A stretch of DNA of 24,515 bases from DASTGO01 sp035719045. Lineage in GTDB: Bacteria > Actinomycetota > Actinomycetes > Actinomycetales > Kineosporiaceae. The stretch is taken from the NCBI GenBank assembly GCA_035719045.1, contig DASTGO010000100.1:1-24515 (forward strand). The letters run 5' to 3'. Both the position numbers and the translations under genes were made by a program. Below the pieces are notes generated by a model. The model made no database searches. It saw nothing but the letters and a program-made list of their open reading frames with translations, and had not been told where the DNA came from. Below, in pieces: positions 6,255 to 12,817 of this stretch; within the stretch, counting starts at the first letter, position 1; every line of letters begins with the position of its first letter.

Positions 6255-8318
6255 CTACCGCCGCTCGGGCAATCTGTGGGCGCGGCGGATCTCGGCGACG
6301 ATCCGGGCCATGCTCTCGGTCAGGCTGTGGTCCTTCGGGGTGAACACGGCCGCGACCCCCTGGGCCAGCAGGGTTCGGGCGTCCGCGTCCGGGATGATCC
6401 CGCCGACGACCACGGGGACGTCGGCCAGGCCCTCCCGGCGCAGCCCGGCCAGGACGTCCGGGACCAGCTCCAGATGCGAGCCGGACAGCACCGACAGGCC
6501 CACGCAGTGCACGTCCTCGGCCACCGCGGCCGCCACGAGCTGGGCCGGGGTGAGCCGGATCCCCTGGTACACCACCTCGAAGCCGACGTCGCGGGCCCGC
6601 ACGGCGACCTGTTCGGCGCCGTTGGAGTGCCCGTCCAGCCCGGGCTTGCCGACCAGCAGCCGCAGCCGCCCGCCGAGTTCCTCCCCGGTGCCGCGGACCA
6701 GTTCGCGGACCTGCGCCAGCCGGGCGCCCGCCGCGTCACCCTCCCCCGGCAGGCCGGCCACGCCCACGCTCACCCCGGCCTGACCGGTCACCCCGGTGGG
6801 GGCCCGGTACTCGCCGAACACCTCGCGCAGCACCCCCGCCCACTCCCCCGTGGTCACCCCGGCGCGGGCGCACTGCAGGGTCGCCGGCATCAGGTTGGCC
6901 CCGGAACCCGCGTCGTCGCGTAGCCGGCGCAGCGCGGTCTCGGCGGCGGCCAGGCCCTGCGCGGTGGCGTCCCGCTGCTCCCGCCAGGCCCGGACGGCCG
7001 CGGCGGCGCTGGACTCCACCTGAGGGTCCACCGACTGGATCGCGGTGTCGAGATCCGCGGTCAGCGGCGACGGCTCGGTCTCCACGAAGCGGTTGACCCC
7101 GACCACGACGTCCTCGCCGCTCTCGATCCGCTGCCGGCGGGTGGCGTGCGAGGCGACCAGCGCGGACTTCATGTAGCCGGACTCCACCGCGGCCACCGCG
7201 CCACCCATCGCCTGGATCCGGTCGATCTCCTCGCGGGCGCCGTCGAGGATCTGGCGGGTCTTGGCCTCGACCACCGCAGAGCCGTCGAACAGGTCGCCGT
7301 ACTCCAGCAGGTCGGACTCGAAGGCGAGCACCTGCTGGATCCGCAGCGACCACTGCTGGTCCCATGGCCGGGGCAGGCCGAGTGCCTCGTTCCAGGCGGG
7401 CAGCTGGATCGCCCGGGCGCGGGCGTTCCTGGACAGCGTCACGGCGAGCATCTCCAGCACGATCCGCTGGACGTTGTTCTCCGGCTGCACCTCGGTCAGG
7501 CCGAGGGAGTTCACCTGGACGCCGTAGCGGAACCGGCGCTGCCTCGGATCGGTGACGCCGTACCGGTCACGGGTGATCTCGTCCCACAGGTCGACGAAGG
7601 CGCGCAGCTTGCACATCTCCTCGACGAACCGGACCCCGGCGTTGACGAAGAACGAGATCCGCTGCACGACGTCGCCGAACTTCTCCGGCGGTACCTGCCC
7701 GCCGTCGCGGACCGCGTCCAGGACGGCGATCGCGGTGCACATCGCGAACGCGACCTCCTGCACCGGGGTCGCGCCCGCCTCCTGCAGGTGGTAGCTGCAG
7801 ATGTTCACCGGATTCCACTGCGGCATCGCCGACACGGTGTAGGCGATGACGTCGGTGGTCAGCCGCAGGCTCGGGCCCGGCGGGAAGACGTAGGTGCCGC
7901 GGGACAGGTACTCCTTGATGATGTCGTTCTGCGTCGTGCCGGCCAGGGCGGCGGGGGCGGCACCCTGTTCCTCGGCGACCACCTGGTAGAGCGCCAGCAG
8001 CCACATCGCGGTGGCGTTGATCGTCATCGAGGTGTTCATCCCGGCCAGCGGGATGCCGTCGAACAGGGCACGCAGATCTGCGACGTGGGCTATCGGGACA
8101 CCGACCTTGCCGACCTCACCACGGGACAGTTCGTGGTCGGGGTCGTAGCCGGTCTGGGTGGGCAGGTCGAAGGCCACGGACAGGCCGGTCTGCCCCTTCG
8201 CGAGGTTGCGCCGGTACAGCGCGTTGGACTCCGCGGGGCTGGAGTGACCGGCGTAGGTCCGCATCACCCAGGGCCGGTCCCGCTGCGGACGCGCCGGCGT
8301 GAGGTCCTCGTCGGTCAT
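6255..8318 (-). CDS. meaA: Ethylmalonyl-CoA mutase-type (MeaA) adenosylcobalamin-dependent mutase
   Basis: This is a 687-aa acyl-CoA mutase with the substrate barrel and B12 domain in one chain. The N-terminal DRPWVMRTYAGHS, the LYRRNLAKGQTGLSVAFDLP segment and the overall length fit the MeaA/Ecm group, which converts ethylmalonyl-CoA to methylsuccinyl-CoA. Methylmalonyl- and isobutyryl-CoA mutases are less likely. The cobalamin-binding motif DGHSNG has Asp562 and His564, the lower axial ligand, followed by GLSVLSGSH and VVVGGIIPD. ATG 8318 follows GGGAGG by 7 nt. Upstream is the STAS gene, and a promoter-like pair lies in the 94-nt gap. Within the window, the PduO gene would supply adenosylcobalamin and the two-domain dehydrogenase would act on 3-hydroxybutyryl-CoA. 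Crotonyl-CoA carboxylase/reductase is not in this window, so the pathway is inferred. Confidence 0.88.
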   Translation of the reverse strand: MTDEDLTPARPQRDRPWVMRTYAGHSSPAESNALYRRNLAKGQTGLSVAFDLPTQTGYDPDHELSRGEVGKVGVPIAHVADLRALFDGIPLAGMNTSMTINATAMWLLALYQVVAEEQGAAPAALAGTTQNDIIKEYLSRGTYVFPPGPSLRLTTDVIAYTVSAMPQWNPVNICSYHLQEAGATPVQEVAFAMCTAIAVLDAVRDGGQVPPEKFGDVVQRISFFVNAGVRFVEEMCKLRAFVDLWDEITRDRYGVTDPRQRRFRYGVQVNSLGLTEVQPENNVQRIVLEMLAVTLSRNARARAIQLPAWNEALGLPRPWDQQWSLRIQQVLAFESDLLEYGDLFDGSAVVEAKTRQILDGAREEIDRIQAMGGAVAAVESGYMKSALVASHATRRQRIESGEDVVVGVNRFVETEPSPLTADLDTAIQSVDPQVESSAAAAVRAWREQRDATAQGLAAAETALRRLRDDAGSGANLMPATLQCARAGVTTGEWAGVLREVFGEYRAPTGVTGQAGVSVGVAGLPGEGDAAGARLAQVRELVRGTGEELGGRLRLLVGKPGLDGHSNGAEQVAVRARDVGFEVVYQGIRLTPAQLVAAAVAEDVHCVGLSVLSGSHLELVPDVLAGLRREGLADVPVVVGGIIPDADARTLLAQGVAAVFTPKDHSLTESMARIVAEIRRAHRLPERR

Positions 8319-8352
8319 CGCAGCCTCCCGGATCGCCGTGCACCTGCTCGTG

Positions 8353-8382
8353 AGGCTACCCAGCGGTATCGGCCCGGGTCAG
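8353..8382 (-). promoter_or_regulatory. Candidate promoter for the mutase gene
   Basis: On the minus strand CTGACC (8382-8377) and TAGCCT (8358-8353) are separated by 18 nt and fit -35 and -10 boxes. The predicted start lies about 28 nt before the ATG at 8318, leaving room for the GGGAGG ribosome binding site. This would let the mutase be expressed independently of the STAS gene. Confidence 0.4.
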
Positions 8383-8412
8383 AGGCGGAAAAGTGAGCGA
8401 GGTCACCCGGTC

Positions 8413-8817
8413 TCAGCTGCCGACGCGGGCGATCCCGAAACCGGGGGTCCGGCGCTCGGCGGGATCGGCCGGGGTGGGGCCGGCCGGGGTGGAGCGGGTG
8501 GCTGCGTCGGCCTGGACACCGAGGACACGGTGCAGGCGGGTGGCCCGCAGCAGGCGCAACTGCCGGGGCGAGACGTCCTCGAGGGTGAGCCGGCGACCGG
8601 ACTGCCGGGCGCGACGCTGGGCGCCCACCAGGACGCCGAGCCCGCTGGCGTCCCAGATCTCCAGTTCGGGGATGTGGAGGACGACGTCCCCGACGCCGTC
8701 GTCGATGGTGGCCTGCAGTGCTGCCCGCGCCGCCGGTGCACTGTGTCCGTCCAGCCGACCGGACACCGCAAGCTCCACGCCCGCACGGATGATCTCGATG
8801 CTCAGAGCCGACCTCAT
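8413..8817 (-). CDS. STAS-domain protein (anti-sigma-factor antagonist-like)
   Basis: This 134-aa single STAS-domain protein resembles SpoIIAA/RsbV-type antagonists, which free a sigma factor by binding its anti-sigma kinase. The domain spans about residues 5-102, with strand VVLHIPELEIW, the loop D56-A57-S58-G59 and GLGVLVGAQRRA. The residue that is phosphorylated in SpoIIAA and RsbV (the first Ser of DSSG or DSTG) corresponds to Ala57. Ser58 follows it, so control may differ or use Ser58. The last 30 residues are Ala/Pro/Thr-rich and probably disordered. A GGGAGGGGG purine run lies just before ATG 8817. A similar STAS gene lies next to the two-domain dehydrogenase and nucS in Streptomyces coelicolor, as I recall, so the neighbourhood is old. 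No partner kinase or sigma gene is in the window. Confidence 0.82.
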   Translation of the reverse strand: MRSALSIEIIRAGVELAVSGRLDGHSAPAARAALQATIDDGVGDVVLHIPELEIWDASGLGVLVGAQRRARQSGRRLTLEDVSPRQLRLLRATRLHRVLGVQADAATRSTPAGPTPADPAERRTPGFGIARVGS

Positions 8818-9302
8818 GGCCCCGCCCCCTCCCGGGCTCCCTACCCCGGTTGCCGCCGTGCCGGGCGGAACCGGTCCTTGCTCCTGGAACGCCCGGCCTC
8901 GGAGTTCCGTTGCCGGGGCCCGGTCATCACCGACTCATTACTACCGCACGTCAGTGATTCACCACAGTGAGTTACCGAATCTGAGACGCGATCGCCGACA
9001 GGCTTGGCTGCACCGACAAGCCCCAGCTCCTCCGGACGGAGGACGCATTGAATCGACAGCCTCGACTACGCGAACCGTCGCGAGACCCCCGTCGACGCGC
9101 CTCCCCCTGGCGTCCCCGTTGTCGACCTTGGACGACCCTAACCCACGGCACTGCGCACGCAGCGGAACGCGAACCGGCGTGGCGGGCGCAACTCCGGTCG
9201 TTCGGACACGATCAGTGACCTTTCCGTAATGCTTCCGCGACGTCACCGACACCACCCCTGCCGACCGTCGCCATGGCCCGGGTCTCGGGTGAGACTGGGC
9301 CG
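8818..9302. other. 485-bp region without a supported gene
   Basis: No reading frame here has family-like sequence. Base composition is less GC-biased than the flanks around 8935-9000 and 9205-9235. Small inverted repeats are visible: GTGA-T-TCAC near 8953-8961, with CAGTGA repeated beside it, and CTGCG-CA-CGCAG near 9152-9163. The region must hold the minus-strand promoter of the STAS gene and the plus-strand promoter of the 9303 mini-ORF. No rRNA or tRNA signature was found. Confidence 0.35.
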
Positions 9303-9383
9303 GTGAGTGAGCGCAGCGAGCGAACCGACCAGCAGGGTGCGGCGCTCGCGGTGGCGACGAGCGCCGGCGAGGAGGTGCCGTGA
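9303..9383 (+). CDS. 26-codon mini-ORF overlapping the next gene (repeat copy 1)
   Basis: The frame GTG...TGA encodes 26 residues starting MSERSERTDQQGA and ending AGEEVP. It begins 6 nt after GAGACT (9291-9296), a -10-like box, with no ribosome binding site between, so it could be a leaderless cistron. Its TGA (9381-9383) overlaps the GTG start (9380-9382) of the membrane protein as GTGA. AGGAGG inside its last codons doubles as that gene's ribosome binding site. Inside the ORF, GGCGCTCG and CGAGCGCC (9340-9364) form a perfect 8-bp stem. A second copy with the same length and frame lies at 22402-22482. It could be a translated leader peptide or a DNA/RNA repeat that happens to be open. Confidence 0.5.
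   Translation: MSERSERTDQQGAALAVATSAGEEVP
9303..9383 (+). repeat. 81-nt dispersed element, copy 1
   Basis: This segment matches the minus strand of 22402-22482 over its whole length with roughly ten differences and no internal gap until the last three codons. Both copies lie immediately before a gene start in the same orientation relative to that gene. The core GAGCGCAGCGAGCGAACCGA is identical in both apart from its last codon context. Confidence 0.85.
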
Positions 9384-9727
9384 ACGGATGGGGAGCCGAC
9401 GGCGACGTCCCCGGCCCCCTGCTCGCCCTCGCCGTGGTCGCGGTGCTCATGGTCCTGCTCCGCTGGGCGTTCGGGCGAGGGCGGTCCGTGGTCATGCGCC
9501 GGCCCACGAGCGGCCGCCACGACGAGTACGGCCTGCTGGTCCGGGTGGCCGCTCCCGCCACCGTCGAGGACGGCGAGCGGATCCGGCGGCGCCTGGTGGC
9601 GGCCGGGCTGCGGGCCACCCTGGCACCTACCCTGGAGGGTCCCGCGGTGATGGTCTTCCCCGAGGACGTCACGACCGCCCGGGGCCTGATCGACCACCCG
9701 CCGCCCGGGCCGCCACCGGCTCCGTAG
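9380..9727 (+). CDS. Small single-pass membrane protein of unknown function
   Basis: The 115-aa protein has a short N-terminal stretch, one hydrophobic helix at about residues 12-32, a basic stop-transfer segment (RGRSVVMRR) and a cytoplasmic domain of about 55 residues. A Pro-rich tail PPPGPPPAP ends the protein. The domain pattern (strand, helix with GERIRRRLVAAGL, strand, VMVFPEDVTTARGLI) recalls the small beta-alpha-beta DUF2007-type domain, but this is only a resemblance. The GTG start is supported by AGGAGG 5-6 nt upstream and by the 4-nt GTGA overlap with the mini-ORF, which suggests translational coupling. It is convergent with murA, with a hairpin between them. Confidence 0.75.
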   Translation: MNGWGADGDVPGPLLALAVVAVLMVLLRWAFGRGRSVVMRRPTSGRHDEYGLLVRVAAPATVEDGERIRRRLVAAGLRATLAPTLEGPAVMVFPEDVTTARGLIDHPPPGPPPAP

Positions 9728-9757
9728 CCCGGTCCACGGGTGGTCTGCGCAGTGCGA

Positions 9758-9778
9758 GCGGCCCCGCCACCGGGCCGC
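9758..9778. terminator. Bidirectional terminator between membrane protein gene and murA
   Basis: GCGGCCC (9758-9764) and GGGCCGC (9772-9778) form a perfect 7-bp stem with a 7-nt loop. The hairpin lies in the 82-nt gap between convergent stops at 9727 and 9810. No T-run is present. Confidence 0.55.
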
Positions 9779-9809
9779 GGGACGGCAGCCCGCACAGCCG
9801 TGAAGATCT

Positions 9810-11093
9810 TCAGACGAAGGCGGCCGGCTCCGGGACCGAGATCCGGGTGACCTCCGCACCCAGACCGCGCAGGGCGGCATCCATCCCGGCATAGCCCCGG
9901 TCGATGTGCCCGGCGGCCATCACCGTGGTCTCCCCGTCTGCGACCAGCCCGGCGATCACCAGGGCGGCCCCGGCGCGGATGTCGGAGGCCTCCACCGGCG
10001 CGGCGGACAGCCGTGGCACCCCGCGGACCAGGGCGTGGTGACCGTCCACCCGGACCTGGGCGCCGAGCCGGGCGATCTCCTGGACGAAGCGGAAGCGTGC
10101 CTCGAACAGGTTCTCCGTCACCATGGCCGCGCCGTCGGCGATCGCATCCAGGGTGATCACGAACGGCTGCAGATCGGTCGGGAAGCCCGGGTACGGCAGG
10201 GTCGCGACATCCACCGACCGCGGGCGCTCCGGGCCGACCACCTCGAAGCCGTCCTCCAGCTCCGACACGACCGCTCCGGCCCCGACCAGCTTGTCCAGCA
10301 CCATGCCGAGATGGCCTGCCTCACCGTTGCGCACGACCACCGCACCCCCGGTGATCGCCGCGGCGAAGGCCCAGGTCCCCGCGACGATCCGGTCCGGGAC
10401 GACCCGATGCTCGGTCGGGTGCAGGGACTGCACGCCGTGCACGGTGATGGTGGAGGTGGCCACTCCCTCGATCTGCGCGCCCATCCGGCGCAGCATCCGG
10501 CACAGGTCGACGATCTCCGGTTCACGGGCCGCGTTGACGATCTCGGTCACGCCGCGGGCCAGGACGGCGGCCATCACGAGGTTCTCCGTCGCGCCCACGC
10601 TGGGGAAGTCCAGCCGGATGCTCGCCCCGGTCAACCCGTCCGGAGCCTGCGCCACCAGATAGCCGTGATCCACCCGGACCTCGGCGCCGAGCGAGACCAG
10701 CCCGCAGATGTGCAGGTCCAGGCCCCGGGACCCGATGGCGTCCCCGCCCGGCAGGGCGACGTCGGCGACCCGGCAGCGGGTGACCAGGGGTCCGAGCACG
10801 CTGATCGAGGCCCGCATGGCCCGGACAAGGTCGTAGTCAGCCCGGTGGTGCAGGACGGCCGGCACGTCGATGCGCACCACCCCCGCCTGCCGGTCGTGCT
10901 CGACATCGCAGTCCAGACGACGCAGCAGCTCGGCCATGATCCGCACGTCGATGATGTCCGGAACGTCGATCAGCGTGGTCGCCCCCTCGGCCAGCAGGGC
11001 GGCCGCCATCAACTTCAGCACGCTGTTCTTGGCACCCGGAACCCGCACCGCCCCGGACAGGCGGGTCCCCCCGACGACTCTGAACGCCTCCAC
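9810..11093 (-). CDS. murA: UDP-N-acetylglucosamine 1-carboxyvinyltransferase (Asp-type)
   Basis: MurA transfers enolpyruvate from PEP to UDP-GlcNAc, the first committed step of peptidoglycan synthesis, in the cytoplasm. The product is 427 aa. GTG 11093 is chosen because the protein then starts VEAFRVVGGTRLSGAVRVPGA and leads into the PGAKNS motif; the frame is open for 46 more codons upstream without family-like sequence. The catalytic loop reads LPGGDAIGSRGLDLH, with Asp118 where E. coli has Cys115. This is the natural Asp form known from mycobacteria, which fosfomycin cannot alkylate. The C-terminal HIDRGYAGMDAALRGLGAEV is intact. A TANNNT box lies 8 nt before the start codon with no ribosome binding site, suggesting a leaderless mRNA. 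It is divergent from the pduO-type gene. No rRNA operon follows it here, unlike in mycobacteria. Confidence 0.96.
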   Translation of the reverse strand: MEAFRVVGGTRLSGAVRVPGAKNSVLKLMAAALLAEGATTLIDVPDIIDVRIMAELLRRLDCDVEHDRQAGVVRIDVPAVLHHRADYDLVRAMRASISVLGPLVTRCRVADVALPGGDAIGSRGLDLHICGLVSLGAEVRVDHGYLVAQAPDGLTGASIRLDFPSVGATENLVMAAVLARGVTEIVNAAREPEIVDLCRMLRRMGAQIEGVATSTITVHGVQSLHPTEHRVVPDRIVAGTWAFAAAITGGAVVVRNGEAGHLGMVLDKLVGAGAVVSELEDGFEVVGPERPRSVDVATLPYPGFPTDLQPFVITLDAIADGAAMVTENLFEARFRFVQEIARLGAQVRVDGHHALVRGVPRLSAAPVEASDIRAGAALVIAGLVADGETTVMAAGHIDRGYAGMDAALRGLGAEVTRISVPEPAAFV

Positions 11094-11101
11094 GGGCCCC
11101 G

Positions 11102-11107
11102 ATCGTA
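11102..11107 (-). promoter_or_regulatory. Candidate -10 box for murA
   Basis: On the minus strand TACGAT ends 8 nt before the murA GTG, placing the expected transcription start at or next to the start codon. No -35 consensus is evident. Confidence 0.45.
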
Positions 11108-11199
11108 GGGCCCGCGCACCGCAGGGCCCGCGAACAGCCGTCCCGCACCGGGTCCGCCACCTCCGTGGCGCCCCCCGCGCCCGGGTGCCGGGCAGCCCG

Positions 11200-11205
11200 T
11201 AGGCT
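11200..11205 (+). promoter_or_regulatory. Candidate -10 box for the cobalamin adenosyltransferase gene
   Basis: TAGGCT ends 6 nt before ATG 11212 with no ribosome binding site between, so the transcript is probably leaderless. It shares a 118-bp divergent region with the murA box on the other strand. Confidence 0.45.
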
Positions 11206-11211
11206 GCCGTC

Positions 11212-11811
11212 ATGGTCAACCTCACCCGCATCTACACCCGGACCGGGGACGACGGCACGACGACGCTGGGCGACATGAGCCGGACCCGGAAGACGGACGT
11301 GCGGCTGGCCGCCTACGCCGACATCGACGAGGCCAGCAGTGCCATCGGCGTGGTTCTCGCCCTGGCCGGCGGGCAACTCGACGACGAGGTGTCGGCGCTG
11401 CTGCTGCGGGTGCAGAACGACCTGTACGACGTGGGCGCGGACCTGTGCACGCCGCTGGCCGCCGAGCCCGCCCATCCCCCGCTGCGGATCACGCCCGGCT
11501 ACGTCGCGGACCTGGAGCAGGCCTGCGACCGCTACAACGCCGAACTGCCGCCGCTGCGCTCGTTCGTGCTGCCCGGGGGGACCCCGGCGGCCGCACTGCT
11601 GCACGTCGCCCGCACGGTCACCCGACGCGCGGAGCGCTCGGTGTGGGCGGCGTTGGAGGCCCACGGCGGCGAGCCCGAGGGCGGGGTCAACCCGGTCGCC
11701 GCGACCTACCTCAACCGGCTCAGCGACCTGCTGTTCATCCTCTGCCGCCACGCCAACCGGGAGACCGGGGACGTCACCTGGACCCCGGGCGGGGACCACC
11801 AGCACCCCTGA
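11212..11811 (+). CDS. PduO-type cob(I)alamin adenosyltransferase
   Basis: This 199-aa enzyme transfers the adenosyl group of ATP to cob(I)alamin to make adenosylcobalamin, the cofactor of the acyl-CoA mutase encoded at 6255-8318. Family motifs are clear: ATP-binding IYTRTGDDGTTTLGD at residues 7-21, VRLAAYADIDEASSAIG, FVLPGGTPAAALLHVARTVTRRAERSVWAL-type helix, and the C-terminal YLNRLSDLLFILCRHAN. The start is unambiguous because the conserved TRTGDDG motif begins 8 residues in. It converges on DUF2550 with only 18 nt between the stops and no obvious terminator hairpin there. The length is within the family norm. Confidence 0.95.
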   Translation: MVNLTRIYTRTGDDGTTTLGDMSRTRKTDVRLAAYADIDEASSAIGVVLALAGGQLDDEVSALLLRVQNDLYDVGADLCTPLAAEPAHPPLRITPGYVADLEQACDRYNAELPPLRSFVLPGGTPAAALLHVARTVTRRAERSVWAALEAHGGEPEGGVNPVAATYLNRLSDLLFILCRHANRETGDVTWTPGGDHQHP

Positions 11812-11829
11812 GTCTCTCTGAGGCCGCCC

Positions 11830-12282
11830 TCACAGCCCGGCGATGGAGACGTTCTGGCCGGGCGGGGCGGACTCCAGCCAGGTGGCCAGGCCGCTGTACG
11901 CAGGTTCGCTCATCGCCAGCTCGACGGCGCGCGTTCCGTCGGCGCAGCGGACGATCACCCAGCCGGGCAGCACGGCGTAGATCTCCGAGCCCTGCGGTGG
12001 GCGGCGGTCGACGATCATCAGGCTGCCGCGCAGCAGGGAGCGGGACGGCTTGGGACTCATCGTGAAGACGCGGAACCAGTCCAGCCGGTCCCGCTCATAG
12101 CGGGCAACCCCCGGCATCCAGCCACCGGTACCCTGCCGGGCGTCCGGCACCCGCAACGAACAGTCGAAGGTCCCCACCCCACGGCTGAGGATGAACCGCC
12201 GCAGGACGAAGACGCCGACACCGACGAAGAGCAGGACGACGGCCGTGCCCAGGGCGACGAGGGGAACGATGAACTCGCCCAC
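11830..12282 (-). CDS. DUF2550 membrane-anchored protein
   Basis: This 150-aa protein of unknown function is conserved in actinobacteria directly after atpC (Rv1312 in M. tuberculosis occupies the same place). One N-terminal membrane helix spans about residues 4-27. A soluble domain follows with the family segments FDCSLR, GGWMPGVARYERDRLDWFRVFT, SLLRGSL and AVELAMSEPAYSGLATWLESAPPGQN. The GTG start at 12282 lies 22 nt after the atpC stop with only a weak purine stretch upstream, so it is probably read from the atpC transcript. Its constant position suggests a link to the ATP synthase or the envelope, but no function is established to my knowledge. Confidence 0.88.
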   Translation of the reverse strand: MGEFIVPLVALGTAVVLLFVGVGVFVLRRFILSRGVGTFDCSLRVPDARQGTGGWMPGVARYERDRLDWFRVFTMSPKPSRSLLRGSLMIVDRRPPQGSEIYAVLPGWVIVRCADGTRAVELAMSEPAYSGLATWLESAPPGQNVSIAGL

Positions 12283-12304
12283 GTCGCCCGCCGCCGACCC
12301 GTCG

Positions 12305-12580
12305 TCAGGCCCTCGCGGACCCGGTACCGAGGGCCGCCCGGTCGGACACCACCGTCACCCGGTTGTGCTCGACGGAGAGGAAGCCACCGTCCACGGTCGC
12401 CACGACCGGGTCGCCGTCCACCGGGGTGATCCGGACCTCCCCACCGCTGAGCACCGCGAGGATCGGGGCGTGTCCGGGCAGGATCCCCAGGTCGCCGTCC
12501 ACGGTACGGGCGACCACCATCGACGCCTCGCCGGACCAGACCCGGCTGTCGGCGCTGACCAGCTCGACCTGCAATGGCAC
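12305..12580 (-). CDS. atpC: ATP synthase epsilon subunit, short form
   Basis: Epsilon is part of the F1 central stalk and contacts gamma and the c-ring. This product is only 91 aa, against about 120 or more in M. tuberculosis and 138 in E. coli. It holds the N-terminal beta-sandwich (VELVSADSRVWSGEASMV, GDLGILPGHAPILAVL, VDGGFLSVEHNRVTVVSD) and then ends after ALGTGSARA. The C-terminal helical hairpin that inhibits ATP hydrolysis in other bacteria is absent. DUF2550 begins 22 nt later, so a frameshift does not hide it. GTG 12580 is chosen from homology, with GGAGG about 9 nt upstream. Unusually, 292 nt with hairpins and a promoter-like box separate it from atpD. Confidence 0.9.
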   Translation of the reverse strand: MPLQVELVSADSRVWSGEASMVVARTVDGDLGILPGHAPILAVLSGGEVRITPVDGDPVVATVDGGFLSVEHNRVTVVSDRAALGTGSARA

Positions 12581-12650
12581 CTGAAACAACCTCCGCGTGC
12601 GATGGGCACCGTCCCCCACGAGGGCGGATCCGGGTGCCAGAGCCAGTTGC

Positions 12651-12656
12651 AGGATA
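12651..12656 (-). promoter_or_regulatory. Candidate internal promoter -10 box for atpC
   Basis: On the minus strand TATCCT matches the -10 consensus TANNNT and would start a transcript about 60 nt upstream of the atpC GTG. It lies after two hairpins that could reduce read-through from atpD. No good -35 box is visible. Confidence 0.3.
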
Positions 12657-12682
12657 CCGGGGCCTGCGGCGACCCCGCGCGG

Positions 12683-12706
12683 GCTGTCCCCAGGGTGGGG
12701 GACAGC
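12683..12706 (-). other. Perfect 9-bp hairpin in the atpD-atpC gap
   Basis: GCTGTCCCC (12683-12691) and GGGGACAGC (12698-12706) pair perfectly around a 6-nt loop. It could be an mRNA processing or stability element, or a second terminator stem upstream of atpC. Confidence 0.5.
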
Positions 12707-12721
12707 TCCGGGCAGTGTCAC

Positions 12722-12752
12722 CGGGCCCGTCACCTGCAATGTCGGGCCCGTC
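12722..12752. repeat. Two 10-bp direct repeats at 21-bp offset upstream of atpC
   Basis: CGGGCCCGTC occurs at 12722-12731 and 12743-12752. The core GGCCCGTC also appears in both arms of the neighbouring hairpin (12784-12791 inverted, 12808-12815). The pair lies about 66-96 bp upstream of the atpC -10-like box. Confidence 0.4.
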
Positions 12753-12781
12753 CGTCGGGACGGGGTGAGCCGGGTGGAACG

Positions 12782-12817
12782 CCGACGGGCCCCGGCCTTA
12801 CAGCCGAGGCCCGTCGG
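12782..12817 (-). terminator. Strong hairpin after atpD
   Basis: The arms 12782-12796 and 12803-12817 pair at 14 of 15 positions around a 6-nt loop (CTTACA on the plus strand). The hairpin lies 55 nt after the atpD stop on the minus strand, before atpC. It has no T-run. It could end or attenuate transcription, or stabilise the upstream mRNA. Confidence 0.6.

Noticed and set aside
9303..9383. The mini-ORF element as an IS or MITE
   Set aside because: No terminal inverted repeats or target duplications are visible around either copy. It is kept as a dispersed element of unknown mechanism.
8959..9795. 278-codon open frame on the minus strand
   Set aside because: It covers the membrane protein gene and the mini-ORF on the opposite strand, has no start-site support and is Arg/Ser/Pro low-complexity sequence.
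8818..9809. Possible rRNA operon downstream of murA, as in mycobacteria
   Set aside because: No 16S-like sequence, leader box or tRNA-like fold is visible. The space is occupied by the plus-strand membrane protein gene and gene-free DNA.
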